Shown: piece after piece, positions 1 through 9,984 of the stretch
How positions within the stretch are numbered: the first letter of the stretch is position 1
Layout: each line of letters starts with the position of its first letter
Source of the DNA: Wagnerdoeblera sp046292685
GTDB taxonomy: Bacteria > Pseudomonadota > Alphaproteobacteria > Rhodobacterales > Rhodobacteraceae
Assembly (NCBI RefSeq): GCF_046292685.1
Contig: NZ_JBKBQM010000040.1
Span: 1-27,735 of the forward strand
Direction of reading: 5' to 3'
Length of the DNA: 27,735 nucleotides
The notes under the pieces: model-generated
The model's database searches: none
The model's input: only the letters and a program-made list of their open reading frames with translations
Told to the model about the DNA's origin: nothing
Program-made: the position numbers and the translations under genes

Positions 1-7
1 CACGCCG

Positions 8-32
8 CCGGAAGGGCCTTCGGCCCCTCCGG
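8..32. terminator. GC-rich hairpin before dnaG
   Basis: Arms at 8-18 and 22-32 pair with a single A-C mismatch around a 3-nt TTC loop. There is no T-run after it, so it is either a factor-dependent terminator of an upstream gene outside the window or simply a stable intergenic stem. The hairpin is read directly from the sequence; its role is inferred. Confidence 0.35.
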
Positions 33-100
33 GCCACCCGAATCCGCGACCTGCGTGCAGCAGGGGTGCGAATCGCTGTCCCCCGGCCTATATCGGTTGC

Positions 101-2062
101 ATGAGCCTGCCGCCCGGATTCCTCGACGAGTTGCGCAACCGCCTTTCGCTGGCCCAGGTGGTTGGGCGCAAGGTCGTCTGGGATATGCGCAAATCGAACC
201 AGGGCAAGGGCGACATGTGGGCGCCCTGCCCCTTCCATCAGGAAAAAAGTGCCTCTTTCCATGTGGATGACCGCAAGGGCTACTATTACTGCTTCGGCTG
301 TCACGCCAAGGGCGATGCGATTTCCTTCGTGAAGGAAACCGAGAACGTCGGCTTCATGGAGGCGGTGGAGATCCTGGCGCGCGAAGCGGCCATGCCGATG
401 CCCGCGCGCGATCCGGCCGCGGTTCAGGTCGCCGACCGGCGCACGAAGCTGGCCGAGGTGATGGAGGCGGCGGTGCAGCACTATCGGCTGATGCTGCGCG
501 GATCGGCCGGGGCGCTGGCACGCGATTACCTGGCACGGCGCCGGTTGGCCGAAGCTGCACAGGACCGCTGGCACATCGGTTGGGCGCCCGAGGCGCGCGC
601 GGGCCTGGTGCAGGCGCTGGGGGCCAAGGGAATCGGCGCCGACCTGCTGGTCGAGGCGGGGCTGGCGATCCGGCCGGACGATGGCGGCGCCCCCTATGAC
701 CGTTTCCGCGGGCGGGTGATCTTTCCCATCCGCGATGCGCGGGGGCGCGCGATTTCGCTGGGGGGCCGCGCGCTGGACCCGAACGCGCGGGCCAAATACC
801 TGAACGGCCCCGAAACCGCGCTGTTCGACAAGGGGCGCAGCCTGTTCAACCACGGCCCGGCGCGCGAAGCCGCGGGCAAGGGCCAGAGGCTGATCGTGGC
901 CGAAGGCTACATGGACGTGATCGCCCTGTCCGAGGCCGGGTTCACCGGCGCGGTGGCGCCCCTGGGCACGGCGGTGACGGCCGAGCAGTTGCAGATGCTG
1001 TGGCGCATGCACGACGAGCCGGTGATTGCGCTGGACGGCGACGCCGCCGGCATCCGCGCCGCCTTGCGCGTCATCGACCTGGCCTTGCCCTTGCTGGAGG
1101 CCGGCAAGGGCCTGCGCTTTGCCGTGCTTCCCGGCGGGATGGACCCGGACGACCTCATCAAGGCCGAGGGCCCGGGCGGGTTCCAGCGCGTGCTGGATGG
1201 CGCACAGCCGATGGTGCGCCTGCTGTGGCAGCGCGAAACCGAAGGTCAGGTGTTTGACAGCCCGGAACGTCGCGCAGCGCTGGACAAGCGTTTGCGGGCA
1301 GTTCTGGCACGCATCGCCGACCCCACGATCCGCACGCATTACGGCACCGAGCTGAAATCCCTGCGCGAAGGGCTGTTCGGCACCGGCGTTCGGGCGCCGC
1401 GCGGCTTTGTGCCGACGGCGCGCGGCGCGGCCGGCAAGCTGCGCGCCGCGACCCAGCCCCCGAGCCCGAGCGCGCGCGCCTCGTTGCTGGCGGTTTCGGG
1501 CGCCCCGGTCGAGGACACGCTGCGCGAGGCGGTGGTTCTGGCGGTGCTGGCGCTGCACCCGGCGCTGATCGACGAATTCGATGCCCCGCTGCAAAGGCTG
1601 GAATGCCAGTCGCCCGCCCACGCCGCGGTGCGTGCGGCATTGCTGCGCGCGGCGCACACCCCCGAACCGGCCGCACAGGTGCAGGCGCTGGCCGGCGAGG
1701 CGCTTGACTTGCTCCGCAACGACCCCCATGTCCGGCTGTGTCCGGCGTCGCGCAAGCCGGCAGATGCGGATCTGGCGCGACTGTGCCTGGCCGAGGAATT
1801 CGCCAAGCTGGAAGCCCGCCGTGCCGCGCGCCGGGAAATTGCCGACGGGGAACGGGAAATCGAGGGAAGCGCCGATGAAGGGCTGACATGGAGGGTGTCC
1901 AAGGCCGCCGAAGCCGTCAACCGCCCGCTCGGGTCCGCGCAGGAGACCAAACCCGAAAGCGTGGTCGCGGAAAACGGGGTCGAACTGGCACGCGATGATC
2001 TGGACTATTCGGCGCGCGTCTTCGGCGCCATCGACTTTACCCGGGGGGGGCGCAGCCGTTGA
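101..2062 (+). CDS. dnaG: DNA primase DnaG
   Basis: This is the primase that makes RNA primers for Okazaki fragments at the replication fork, working with the DnaB helicase. The 653-residue length is normal for alphaproteobacteria. The N-terminal CHC2 zinc-binding domain is visible with Cys43, His46, Cys64 and Cys67 as ligands. The catalytic TOPRIM domain carries the EGYMD motif at residues 268-272 and DGD at 312-314, which supply the acidic metal-binding residues. The last 150 or so residues are Ala/Leu/Arg-rich and helical-looking, as expected for the DnaB-interacting domain. The ATG at 101 is followed directly by the conserved helical start of the zinc domain. No clear Shine-Dalgarno sequence precedes it. 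rpoD follows 126 nt downstream, the remnant of the macromolecular-synthesis operon arrangement without rpsU. Confidence 0.97.
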   Translation: MSLPPGFLDELRNRLSLAQVVGRKVVWDMRKSNQGKGDMWAPCPFHQEKSASFHVDDRKGYYYCFGCHAKGDAISFVKETENVGFMEAVEILAREAAMPMPARDPAAVQVADRRTKLAEVMEAAVQHYRLMLRGSAGALARDYLARRRLAEAAQDRWHIGWAPEARAGLVQALGAKGIGADLLVEAGLAIRPDDGGAPYDRFRGRVIFPIRDARGRAISLGGRALDPNARAKYLNGPETALFDKGRSLFNHGPAREAAGKGQRLIVAEGYMDVIALSEAGFTGAVAPLGTAVTAEQLQMLWRMHDEPVIALDGDAAGIRAALRVIDLALPLLEAGKGLRFAVLPGGMDPDDLIKAEGPGGFQRVLDGAQPMVRLLWQRETEGQVFDSPERRAALDKRLRAVLARIADPTIRTHYGTELKSLREGLFGTGVRAPRGFVPTARGAAGKLRAATQPPSPSARASLLAVSGAPVEDTLREAVVLAVLALHPALIDEFDAPLQRLECQSPAHAAVRAALLRAAHTPEPAAQVQALAGEALDLLRNDPHVRLCPASRKPADADLARLCLAEEFAKLEARRAARREIADGEREIEGSADEGLTWRVSKAAEAVNRPLGSAQETKPESVVAENGVELARDDLDYSARVFGAIDFTRGGRSR

Positions 2063-2188
2063 AACCGGCACAAGTGCTCTCATCCTTGCCGACAAGCGCG
2101 TCCGAGGCTTTTCCCCGCCGCGATTCGCGCTATTGATTCGAAACTTACTGGGGTGATTCGGCCCCGTTCTGCAGGAGCATCCAGGGCG

Positions 2189-4177
<1,989 letters not shown>

Positions 4178-4179
4178 GC

Positions 4180-4206
4180 AAAAGGCGCCCTGCGGGGCGC
4201 CTTTTT
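4180..4206. terminator. bidirectional intrinsic terminator between rpoD and the ligase gene
   Basis: A perfect 10-bp inverted repeat (AAAGGCGCCC at 4181-4190, GGGCGCCTTT at 4195-4204) encloses a TGCG loop. It has A residues on the left and five T residues on the right, so it can terminate rpoD on the plus strand and also the convergent ligase transcript. The T-run overlaps the ligase stop codon at 4206-4208. Confidence 0.9.
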
Positions 4207-5867
4207 CAGTCCGGCAAGCCTTCGTCGCGCAAGGCGCGGCGGATGATCTTGCCCGTTGCCGTCATCGGCAGGGACGCGCGCGCCACGATGCGGCGCGGCG
4301 CGACGTGCGGGCTGACGCGGCTGCGCACCCGCTCCACCAACCGGGCAGACAGCGCGTCGGACCAGACGGCACCTTCGCGCAAGACTACATGCGCCACAAC
4401 GATTTCGGTGCGAATCGGGTCGGGCACACCCACCACCGCGGCCATGACCACATCGGGGTCGCCGGTCAGGCAATTCTCGATCTCGGTCGGCCCGATCCGG
4501 TAGCCCGAGGAGGTGATGATGTCGTCATCGCGCGCGACATAGGTGAAATACCCGTCGGCATCGCAGGTGGCCAGATCGCCCGTGCGCATCCAGTCGCCCT
4601 GGAACTTTGCCGCGGTCTTTTCGGGCTGGTTCCAGTAGCCCAGGAACATCGAGGGCGCACCGCGCCGCACCGCGATCTCGCCGACTTCGTCTGCCGCGGC
4701 GACAGCGCCATCCGGCCGCAGCACCGCCACCTCGAAGCCGGGCAGCGCCTTGCCCATCGTGCCGGGCTTGACCGGCATGAACCCGGCCGCCTGCGTCAGC
4801 ATCAGGTTGCACTCGGTCTGGCCGTAAAGCTCGTTGATCGGGCAACCCAGCGCCTGCCGGCCCCAGGCCAGCAGGTCGGCGCCCAGTGATTCGCCCCCCG
4901 ACGACACCGACCGCAAGGCGACGCCATCCGGCACCGGCGCCTGTCGCATCAGCTTCAGCGCGGTCGGCGGCAGAAAGGCGTTGCGGATGCCCCGGTCGCG
5001 GATCAGCGCCCAGGCCTCGGCGGGGTCGAAGCGCGCCATCCGATGCGCCACCAGCGGCACCCCGTAGTAAAGGCAAGGGATTGCCATATCCATCAACCCG
5101 CCGATCCAGGCCCAGTCCGCCGGGGTCCAGCCGCAATCGCCGGGCAAGGGAAAGCCTTCGTGGGTGATTTCCATCGAAGGCAGGTGCCCCAGCAGGAAAC
5201 GATGCGCATGCAAGGCCCCCTTGGGGGCGCCGGTGGTGCCCGAGGTGTAGATCATCACCGCAGGGTCTTCGGGCCCCACCGCTGCGGGTGTGCCCAGCGG
5301 CGGGTGGGCGGCAATCGCGGCCATCAGGTCGTGCGCCCCTGCCCCACCACCCTGGGCGAATACCGCGCGCAGCTCCGGCAGATCGGCCCGCAGCGCGGTC
5401 AGCTTGGGCAGGTTGTCGGTATCGGTGATGGCGGCACGGGCGCCGCTGTCGGCCAGGCGATAGGACAGCGCCTCGGCGCCGAACAGGGTAAACAGCGGCA
5501 GGACGATGGCGCTGAGTTTCAGAATGGCGAAATGCGCCACCACGACCAGCGCCCCCTGCGGCAGAAACACCGCCACCCGGTCGCCGCGCCCCACCCCGGC
5601 CGCAGCCAGCGCACTGGCCAGCCGGTCGGAGGCGTCCTTGAGCTGGCGATAGGTCCAGTCGCGCCCGGACCCGTGGTCCTGCACCGCCACCCGGTCGGGC
5701 AGGACGGCCGCCCAACTGTCGCAGCAGCTGTGCCAGATCGGCCCCATGCGCGCGGCATGGCCTGCGGCATCGGCCGCAAACCCCGTGCGCAACGCAGCCC
5801 AGTCCCTTCCCGGGCGCAGCACCCTGCGGCGCGCCTGTTCGGCCCGCAGCATCGGGTCAACCGCCAT
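4206..5867 (-). CDS. AMP-dependent acyl-CoA synthetase (acetyl-/medium-chain acyl-CoA ligase type)
   Basis: This is an ANL-superfamily adenylate-forming ligase that would activate a carboxylic acid with ATP and then transfer it to CoA. The P-loop-like motif YTSGTTGAPKG is at residues 207-217. The A5-type motif NELYGQTECN and the hinge region YFTYVARDDDIITSSGYRIGP follow, and the catalytic lysine of the C-terminal domain is K540 in ATGKIIRR. At 553 aa it has family length and looks intact. The sequence resembles the acetyl-CoA synthetase / ACSM branch rather than long-chain FadD, but the substrate cannot be read from sequence. The start ATG overlaps the end of the upstream lipoprotein gene by 11 nt, implying translational coupling. 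A second in-frame ATG five codons later (MLRAEQ) is an alternative start. Confidence 0.9.
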   Translation of the reverse strand: MAVDPMLRAEQARRRVLRPGRDWAALRTGFAADAAGHAARMGPIWHSCCDSWAAVLPDRVAVQDHGSGRDWTYRQLKDASDRLASALAAAGVGRGDRVAVFLPQGALVVVAHFAILKLSAIVLPLFTLFGAEALSYRLADSGARAAITDTDNLPKLTALRADLPELRAVFAQGGGAGAHDLMAAIAAHPPLGTPAAVGPEDPAVMIYTSGTTGAPKGALHAHRFLLGHLPSMEITHEGFPLPGDCGWTPADWAWIGGLMDMAIPCLYYGVPLVAHRMARFDPAEAWALIRDRGIRNAFLPPTALKLMRQAPVPDGVALRSVSSGGESLGADLLAWGRQALGCPINELYGQTECNLMLTQAAGFMPVKPGTMGKALPGFEVAVLRPDGAVAAADEVGEIAVRRGAPSMFLGYWNQPEKTAAKFQGDWMRTGDLATCDADGYFTYVARDDDIITSSGYRIGPTEIENCLTGDPDVVMAAVVGVPDPIRTEIVVAHVVLREGAVWSDALSARLVERVRSRVSPHVAPRRIVARASLPMTATGKIIRRALRDEGLPD

Positions 5868-6333
5868 AGACCGCCACCTTGGGCAAGTCGGTCAACCCCA
5901 GGCCGAGCGCGCGGTAAGCCGCCAGCGAAAGCTGGGGGCCACCCCCGGCCAGAGGGCGCAGCTCCACCTGCACCGACTGGCCCGAGGCCAGCCGAACCGA
6001 TCCGGGCCGCGGCGCCGTTACCAGGGCCGACCGCAGCCAGAATCCCTGTTCGGCCGGGTTGCCCAGCGACACCACCAATTCGCCCAGCTTGCCGCCGCTG
6101 ACCGGAGCCGCCACCGCCGCCGCGCGTTCGGCAGGTGTGGTGCGGTCGAAGGCAGCCGCGCTGCGCGTGCCTTGCGGTGCCAGCCGGCCCGCCACGGCGC
6201 CGGGCCGGGCCTGCGGCGCCGTGGCAACCGCGGTTGTCTCGGCCCAGGGTTGGGCGGTGGCTTCGAGGCGCTGACGGTCGCAGGCCGACAGGGCGAAAAG
6301 GATCGCCAGGCAAGACAGGAACAGATGTTTCAT
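5857..6333 (-). CDS. small predicted lipoprotein of unknown function
   Basis: This encodes 158 aa starting at the ATG at 6331-6333 (MKHLFLS...). It has a short charged N-terminus, a hydrophobic stretch and an LSAC lipobox with Cys18 as the lipidation site, so a periplasmic lipoprotein is predicted. An upstream frame extension to 6429 is rejected because it would bury the signal peptide. After a low-complexity Ala/Pro/Thr-rich linker there is a more ordered C-terminal part (about residues 78-158) ending in LGLGLTDLPKVAVYGG. I do not recognise the family. It is divergent from moaA and overlaps the acyl-CoA synthetase gene by 11 nt, so the two are probably cotranscribed. No function is assigned. 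Confidence 0.75.
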   Translation of the reverse strand: MKHLFLSCLAILFALSACDRQRLEATAQPWAETTAVATAPQARPGAVAGRLAPQGTRSAAAFDRTTPAERAAAVAAPVSGGKLGELVVSLGNPAEQGFWLRSALVTAPRPGSVRLASGQSVQVELRPLAGGGPQLSLAAYRALGLGLTDLPKVAVYGG

Positions 6334-6419
6334 GCCCCTGACGATAGGCCGCAAGGCAGCGTCTGGCAACGGCAACAGGCGGGGTTGTCGTGCCGCGCAC
6401 GCAGGTCTAACTTGCCGGC
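6334..6419. promoter_or_regulatory. divergent promoter region, lipoprotein gene / moaA
   Basis: This 86-nt gap separates divergently transcribed genes and must carry promoters for both. On the plus strand TTGTCG (6385-6390) and TCTAAC (6406-6411) are the best -35/-10-like pair, but their spacing is only 15 nt. The -10-like box ends 8 nt before the moaA ATG. No Shine-Dalgarno sequence is visible before moaA. Confidence 0.45.
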
Positions 6420-7424
6420 ATGACCGCACCGCTGATCGACCCCTTCGCGCGCCCCATCACCTACCTTCGGGTTTCGGTGACCGACCGTTGCGACTTTCGT
6501 TGCACCTACTGCATGGCAGAGCACATGACGTTTCTGCCCAAGGCAGATCTGCTGACGCTGGAGGAGCTGGACCGCCTGTGTTCCGCCTTCGTCGGGCTCG
6601 GGGTGGAAAAGCTGCGCATCACCGGGGGCGAGCCGCTGGTGCGCAAGGGAATCATGGCGTTCTTTCGCTCGATGTCGCGGCATCTGGCCTCGGGCGCGCT
6701 GAAGGAGCTGACGCTGACCACCAATGGCAGCCAGCTGCGCAAGTATGCCGCAGAGCTGGCCGATTGCGGCGTGCGCCGGGTCAACGTCTCGCTCGACACG
6801 CTGGACGATGCCAGGTTCGCCGCCATCACCCGCTGGGGCCGCCTGCCGCAGGTGCTGGACGGAATCGCCGCCGCACAGGAAGTCGGGCTGCGGGTCAAGA
6901 TCAACGCCGTGGCGCTGAAGGGGTTCAACGAGGACGAACAGTTCAGCCTGACCGAATGGTGCGCGCAGCAGGGCCACGACCTGACCTGGATCGAGGTGAT
7001 GCCGATGGGCGACATGGGCGAGGAAGCGCGGCTCGACCAGTACTGGCCGCTCAGCGATGTGCGCGCGCGCTATGCACAGCGATTCACGGTCACCGACCTG
7101 GCCGAGCGCACCGGCGGCCCGGCACGCTATGTCCGGCTGGAGGAAACCGGCCAGAAGATCGGTTTCATTACCCCGCTGACCCATAATTTCTGCGAAAGCT
7201 GCAATCGCGTGCGGCTGACCTGCACCGGCGAACTGTACATGTGCCTTGGCCAGGAAGACATGGCCGATCTGCGCGCGCCCTTGCGGGCTTCGGCCGATGA
7301 TGCCGTGCTGGTTGCCGCGATCCGCGATGCCATCGCGCGCAAGCCCAAGGGGCACGATTTCGACTATTCGCGCCAGCGGGTTGTCGGGCAGGTTTCGCGC
7401 CACATGAGCCACACCGGGGGCTGA
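6420..7424 (+). CDS. moaA: GTP 3',8-cyclase MoaA (molybdenum cofactor biosynthesis)
   Basis: This radical SAM enzyme catalyses the first step of molybdopterin synthesis, converting GTP to 3',8-cyclo-7,8-dihydro-GTP, which MoaC then turns into cPMP. The N-terminal 4Fe-4S cluster that binds SAM is held by Cys24, Cys28 and Cys31. The second, C-terminal cluster is held by Cys258, Cys261 and Cys275 (CxxC-x13-C), within NFCESCNRVR. The C-terminus ends in the Gly-Gly tail typical of MoaA. Length is 334 aa, normal for the family. No other moa, mob or mog gene is in the window, so this gene stands alone here. It ends upstream of a strong hairpin terminator shared with the tRNA on the other strand. Confidence 0.97.
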   Translation: MTAPLIDPFARPITYLRVSVTDRCDFRCTYCMAEHMTFLPKADLLTLEELDRLCSAFVGLGVEKLRITGGEPLVRKGIMAFFRSMSRHLASGALKELTLTTNGSQLRKYAAELADCGVRRVNVSLDTLDDARFAAITRWGRLPQVLDGIAAAQEVGLRVKINAVALKGFNEDEQFSLTEWCAQQGHDLTWIEVMPMGDMGEEARLDQYWPLSDVRARYAQRFTVTDLAERTGGPARYVRLEETGQKIGFITPLTHNFCESCNRVRLTCTGELYMCLGQEDMADLRAPLRASADDAVLVAAIRDAIARKPKGHDFDYSRQRVVGQVSRHMSHTGG

Positions 7425-7506
7425 GCGCCACGCGCAGGCCGGCGCAGACCCTGCGCACCGGCCGGCCGCCCGGCGCCATGCAGCCCCCCTCTGCCCGGCA
7501 CAAAGG

Positions 7507-7542
7507 AAAAGACCCGCAACCGGTTACGGTTGCGGGTCTTTT
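7507..7542. terminator. bidirectional intrinsic terminator between moaA and tRNA-Leu
   Basis: A perfect 15-bp stem (7507-7521 with 7528-7542) closes a GGTTAC loop. It has AAAA at its left foot and a T-run at its right foot, so it can terminate the moaA transcript (+) and the convergent tRNA transcript (-). Confidence 0.9.
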
Positions 7543-7550
7543 TCAAGAAT

Positions 7551-7635
7551 TGGTGCCCAGAAGAGGACTCGAACCTCCACGCCTTGCGGCACTGGTACCT
7601 GAAACCAGCGCGTCTACCAATTCCGCCATCTGGGC
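7551..7635 (-). tRNA. tRNA-Leu (anticodon CAG)
   Basis: Read on the minus strand, the acceptor arms GCCCAGA and TCTGGGC pair and the 3' CCA is encoded (7551-7553). The D-loop has GGTAGACGC, and the TψC loop has GGTTCGAGTCC. The anticodon stem TGGT/ACCA encloses loop TTCAGGT with anticodon CAG, reading CUG leucine codons. A long variable arm is present, as expected for a class II tRNA. CUG is the dominant leucine codon in this GC-rich genome. Confidence 0.97.
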
Positions 7636-7652
7636 CCGGGTTGGTGAGCGGT

Positions 7653-7681
7653 GATGTATCGGCGCCGTCAGGGAGTGTCAA
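7653..7681 (-). promoter_or_regulatory. sigma-70 promoter of tRNA-Leu
   Basis: On the minus strand a perfect -35 TTGACA (7676-7681) is followed after 17 nt by TACATC (7653-7658). This would start transcription roughly 10 nt upstream of the mature tRNA 5' end at 7635. It is the best sigma-70 match in the window. Confidence 0.75.
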
Positions 7682-7776
7682 CAGCCCCCGCGCGGGATTT
7701 TTGGTCTTTTTGTGTCGGGGCCCGATTTGCGGCACCCTGCCCTGGGCCGGGACCGCTCTGCCGCAGCGGTCGCGCC

Positions 7777-7805
7777 TTGTCGCGCCGCCGCACAGGCGCT
7801 AGATA
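7777..7805 (+). promoter_or_regulatory. candidate promoter of the NDUFA9-like / xseB-ispA-dxs gene run
   Basis: TTGTCG (7777-7782) and TAGATA (7800-7805) are separated by 17 nt and lie about 30 nt upstream of the ATG at 7836. Both boxes are partial matches, so this is tentative. Confidence 0.35.
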
Positions 7806-7835
7806 ACAGCGCGTATCCGCAGGAAAGGGAGCCGC

Positions 7836-8819
7836 ATGTCCAGACTAGTCACCATCTATGGCGGGTCGGGCTTTGTCGGGCGCTACGTGGCGCGCCGGAT
7901 GGCGCAGGCCGGCTGGCGCGTCCGGGTTGCCGTGCGCCGTCCGAACGAGGCGTTGTTCGTGCGCCCCTACGGCACCCCCGGGCAGGTCGAGCCGGTGCTG
8001 TGCAACATTCGTGACGATGCCTCGGTGCGCGCGGCGCTGGAGGGCGCAGATGCCGTGGTGAACTGCGTCGGCATCCTCAACGCTGTCGGCCGCAACGGAT
8101 TCGATGCCGTGCAGGCCGAAGGTGCGGGCCGCATTGCCCGCGCGGCGGCGGCAGCAGGGGTGGCGCATCTGGTGCATGTGTCGGCGATCGGGGCCGATGC
8201 AGGATCGGACTCCGACTATGCCCGCACCAAAGCCGAAGGCGAAGCCGCTGTGCTGGCCGCCTTTCCCGATGCGGTGATCCTGCGGCCGTCGATCATCTTC
8301 GGGCCCGAAGACCAGTTCTTCAACCGTTTCGCCGGCATGGCGCGCATGGCGCCCGTGCTGCCGCTGGTGGGGGCCGACACCCGCTTTCAGCCCGTGCATG
8401 TCGAGGACGTGGCCAAGGCCGCCGTGCTGGGCGCCACGGGGCAAGCCGCACCCGGCATCTACGAACTGGGCGGGCCCGAGGTCGACACCTTCCGCGGCCT
8501 GATGCAGCGCATGCTGCGGGTGATCCAGCGCAAGCGCATCATCCTCGGGGTGCCGCGCGCGCTGATGGCGCCGGTGGCCTTTGCGCTGGACATGGTGCAG
8601 ACGGTCACGCTGGGCCTGATCGAGAACCGCGTGCTGACGCGCGACCAGTTGCGCAACCTCGGGCGCGACAATGTGGTTTCCGAAGGCGCGCGCACGCTGG
8701 CCGACCTGGGCATCGAGCCCACGGCGATGGAGGCGGTGCTGCCCGAATACCTGTGGCGCTTCCGTCCGGCGGGGCAATACGCGGCAATCAAGGCCTCGGC
8801 CCGGAACATCCGGGCCTGA
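7836..8819 (+). CDS. complex I NDUFA9-like NAD(P)-binding SDR family protein
   Basis: This is an atypical short-chain dehydrogenase of the NDUFA9 subfamily, 327 aa. The N-terminal dinucleotide-binding loop GGSGFVG is at residues 9-15. Motifs VNCVGIL, HVSAIGAD, the YARTK active-site tyrosine/lysine segment and RPSIIFGPED follow in the order typical of extended SDRs. NDUFA9 relatives are accessory subunits of respiratory complex I in mitochondria and some alphaproteobacteria, but no nuo genes are in this window, so that role is family knowledge only. The start is supported by an AAAGGGAG Shine-Dalgarno region just upstream. The stop codon overlaps the next ATG by one base. Confidence 0.88.
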   Translation: MSRLVTIYGGSGFVGRYVARRMAQAGWRVRVAVRRPNEALFVRPYGTPGQVEPVLCNIRDDASVRAALEGADAVVNCVGILNAVGRNGFDAVQAEGAGRIARAAAAAGVAHLVHVSAIGADAGSDSDYARTKAEGEAAVLAAFPDAVILRPSIIFGPEDQFFNRFAGMARMAPVLPLVGADTRFQPVHVEDVAKAAVLGATGQAAPGIYELGGPEVDTFRGLMQRMLRVIQRKRIILGVPRALMAPVAFALDMVQTVTLGLIENRVLTRDQLRNLGRDNVVSEGARTLADLGIEPTAMEAVLPEYLWRFRPAGQYAAIKASARNIRA

Positions 8820-9754
8820 TGGCCACCGCGTTCTACTCGCATGCCGACAGCCTGCGGCACCTGACCCCGCCCGGCCACCCCGAACAGGTGGACCGGATGC
8901 GGGCGGTCTGGCAGGCGCTCGAGGCGCCCGATTTTGCGGCCCTGCTGCGGCGCGAGGCGCCGCCGGCCGAAGCCGCCGACATCCTGCGCGCGCATCCGCA
9001 AAGCCATCTGGACGCGGTCGTTGCCAGCGTTCCGCTGACCGGCTTCAACCCGATGGACGGCGATACCTTCCTGTCGCCCGGGTCGCTGGATGCGGCCTTG
9101 CGGGCCGCCGGCGGGGTTTGTGCCGCGGTGGATGCCGTGATGGCAGGCGAAGTGCGCAACGCCTTTGCCGCCGCCCGCCCGCCGGGGCACCATGCGGAAC
9201 GGGCCCGCGCGATGGGGTTCTGCCTGTTTTCCAACGTGGCCATCGCCGCCTTGCGCGCGCTGGAGGTGCATGGGCTCGACCGGGTGGCCATCGTGGATTT
9301 CGACGTGCACCACGGCAACGGCACCCAGGATGTCGTCTGGAACGATCCGCGCGTCCTGTTCGTCTCGTCGCACCAGTGGCCGCTTTATCCCGGCACGGGG
9401 CGCCCTTCGGAAACCGGCGCGCACGGCAATGTGCTGAACGTTACCCTGCCCCCCAATTCCGACGGCGCCGCGATGCGCGCGGCCTACGACACCCAGGTCT
9501 GGCCAGAGCTGGAGGAGTTCGAGCCGGAGCTGATCCTGGTCTCCGCCGGCTTTGATGCCCACGCCGCCGACCCGCTGGCCAACCTGCGCTGGCGCGAGGA
9601 CGATTTCGCCTGGCTGACCCGCCGCCTGTGCGAGATTGCCGCGGCACATGCCGGGGGGCGCTTGGTTTCCAGCCTGGAAGGCGGCTATGATCTTTCGGCG
9701 CTGGCGGCTTCGGTCGCGGTGCATGTCCGCGTGTTGATGGAGCATTCCGCATGA
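8819..9754 (+). CDS. histone deacetylase family protein (acetoin utilization / polyamine deacetylase-like)
   Basis: This is a zinc-dependent deacetylase-superfamily hydrolase of 311 aa, starting at the ATG that overlaps the preceding stop. The paired active-site histidines are H124 and H125 in GHHAE. The metal ligands D162 and H164 lie in DFDVHHGNGT, and D246 in AGFDAH is the third ligand. All expected catalytic residues are present, so it should be active. Bacterial members deacetylate small molecules such as acetylpolyamines or regulate acetyl-CoA synthetases; the substrate here is not determinable. A 4-nt ATGA overlap with xseB indicates translational coupling. Confidence 0.93.
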   Translation: MATAFYSHADSLRHLTPPGHPEQVDRMRAVWQALEAPDFAALLRREAPPAEAADILRAHPQSHLDAVVASVPLTGFNPMDGDTFLSPGSLDAALRAAGGVCAAVDAVMAGEVRNAFAAARPPGHHAERARAMGFCLFSNVAIAALRALEVHGLDRVAIVDFDVHHGNGTQDVVWNDPRVLFVSSHQWPLYPGTGRPSETGAHGNVLNVTLPPNSDGAAMRAAYDTQVWPELEEFEPELILVSAGFDAHAADPLANLRWREDDFAWLTRRLCEIAAAHAGGRLVSSLEGGYDLSALAASVAVHVRVLMEHSA

Positions 9755-9984
9755 CCGACCTGTCCGCCCTGAGCTTCGAGGCCGCAATGGCCGAACTGGA
9801 GGATGTCGTGCGCAAGCTGGAATCCGGCGCAGTCGCGCTGGAGGAATCGATCGCGCTTTACGAACGCGGCGCCGCCCTGAAGGCGCATTGCGACGCGATG
9901 CTGCGCGCGGCCGAGGAAAAGATCGAACTGATCCGCGCCCGCGACGGCGCCGCGGTGGGCACCAGCCCGGCCGAGGGGTTGTGA
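9751..9984 (+). CDS. xseB: exodeoxyribonuclease VII small subunit XseB
   Basis: This is the small subunit of exonuclease VII, which with XseA degrades single-stranded DNA into oligonucleotides. The 77-residue protein contains the family's LSFEAAMAELEDVVRKLESG segment and the ESIALYERGAALKAHCDAML helix, two antiparallel helices that coat XseA. xseA is not in the window. It is coupled to its neighbours by ATGA on the left and a one-base TGATG overlap with ispA on the right, the classical xseB-ispA-dxs order of proteobacteria. Confidence 0.96.
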   Translation: MTDLSALSFEAAMAELEDVVRKLESGAVALEESIALYERGAALKAHCDAMLRAAEEKIELIRARDGAAVGTSPAEGL

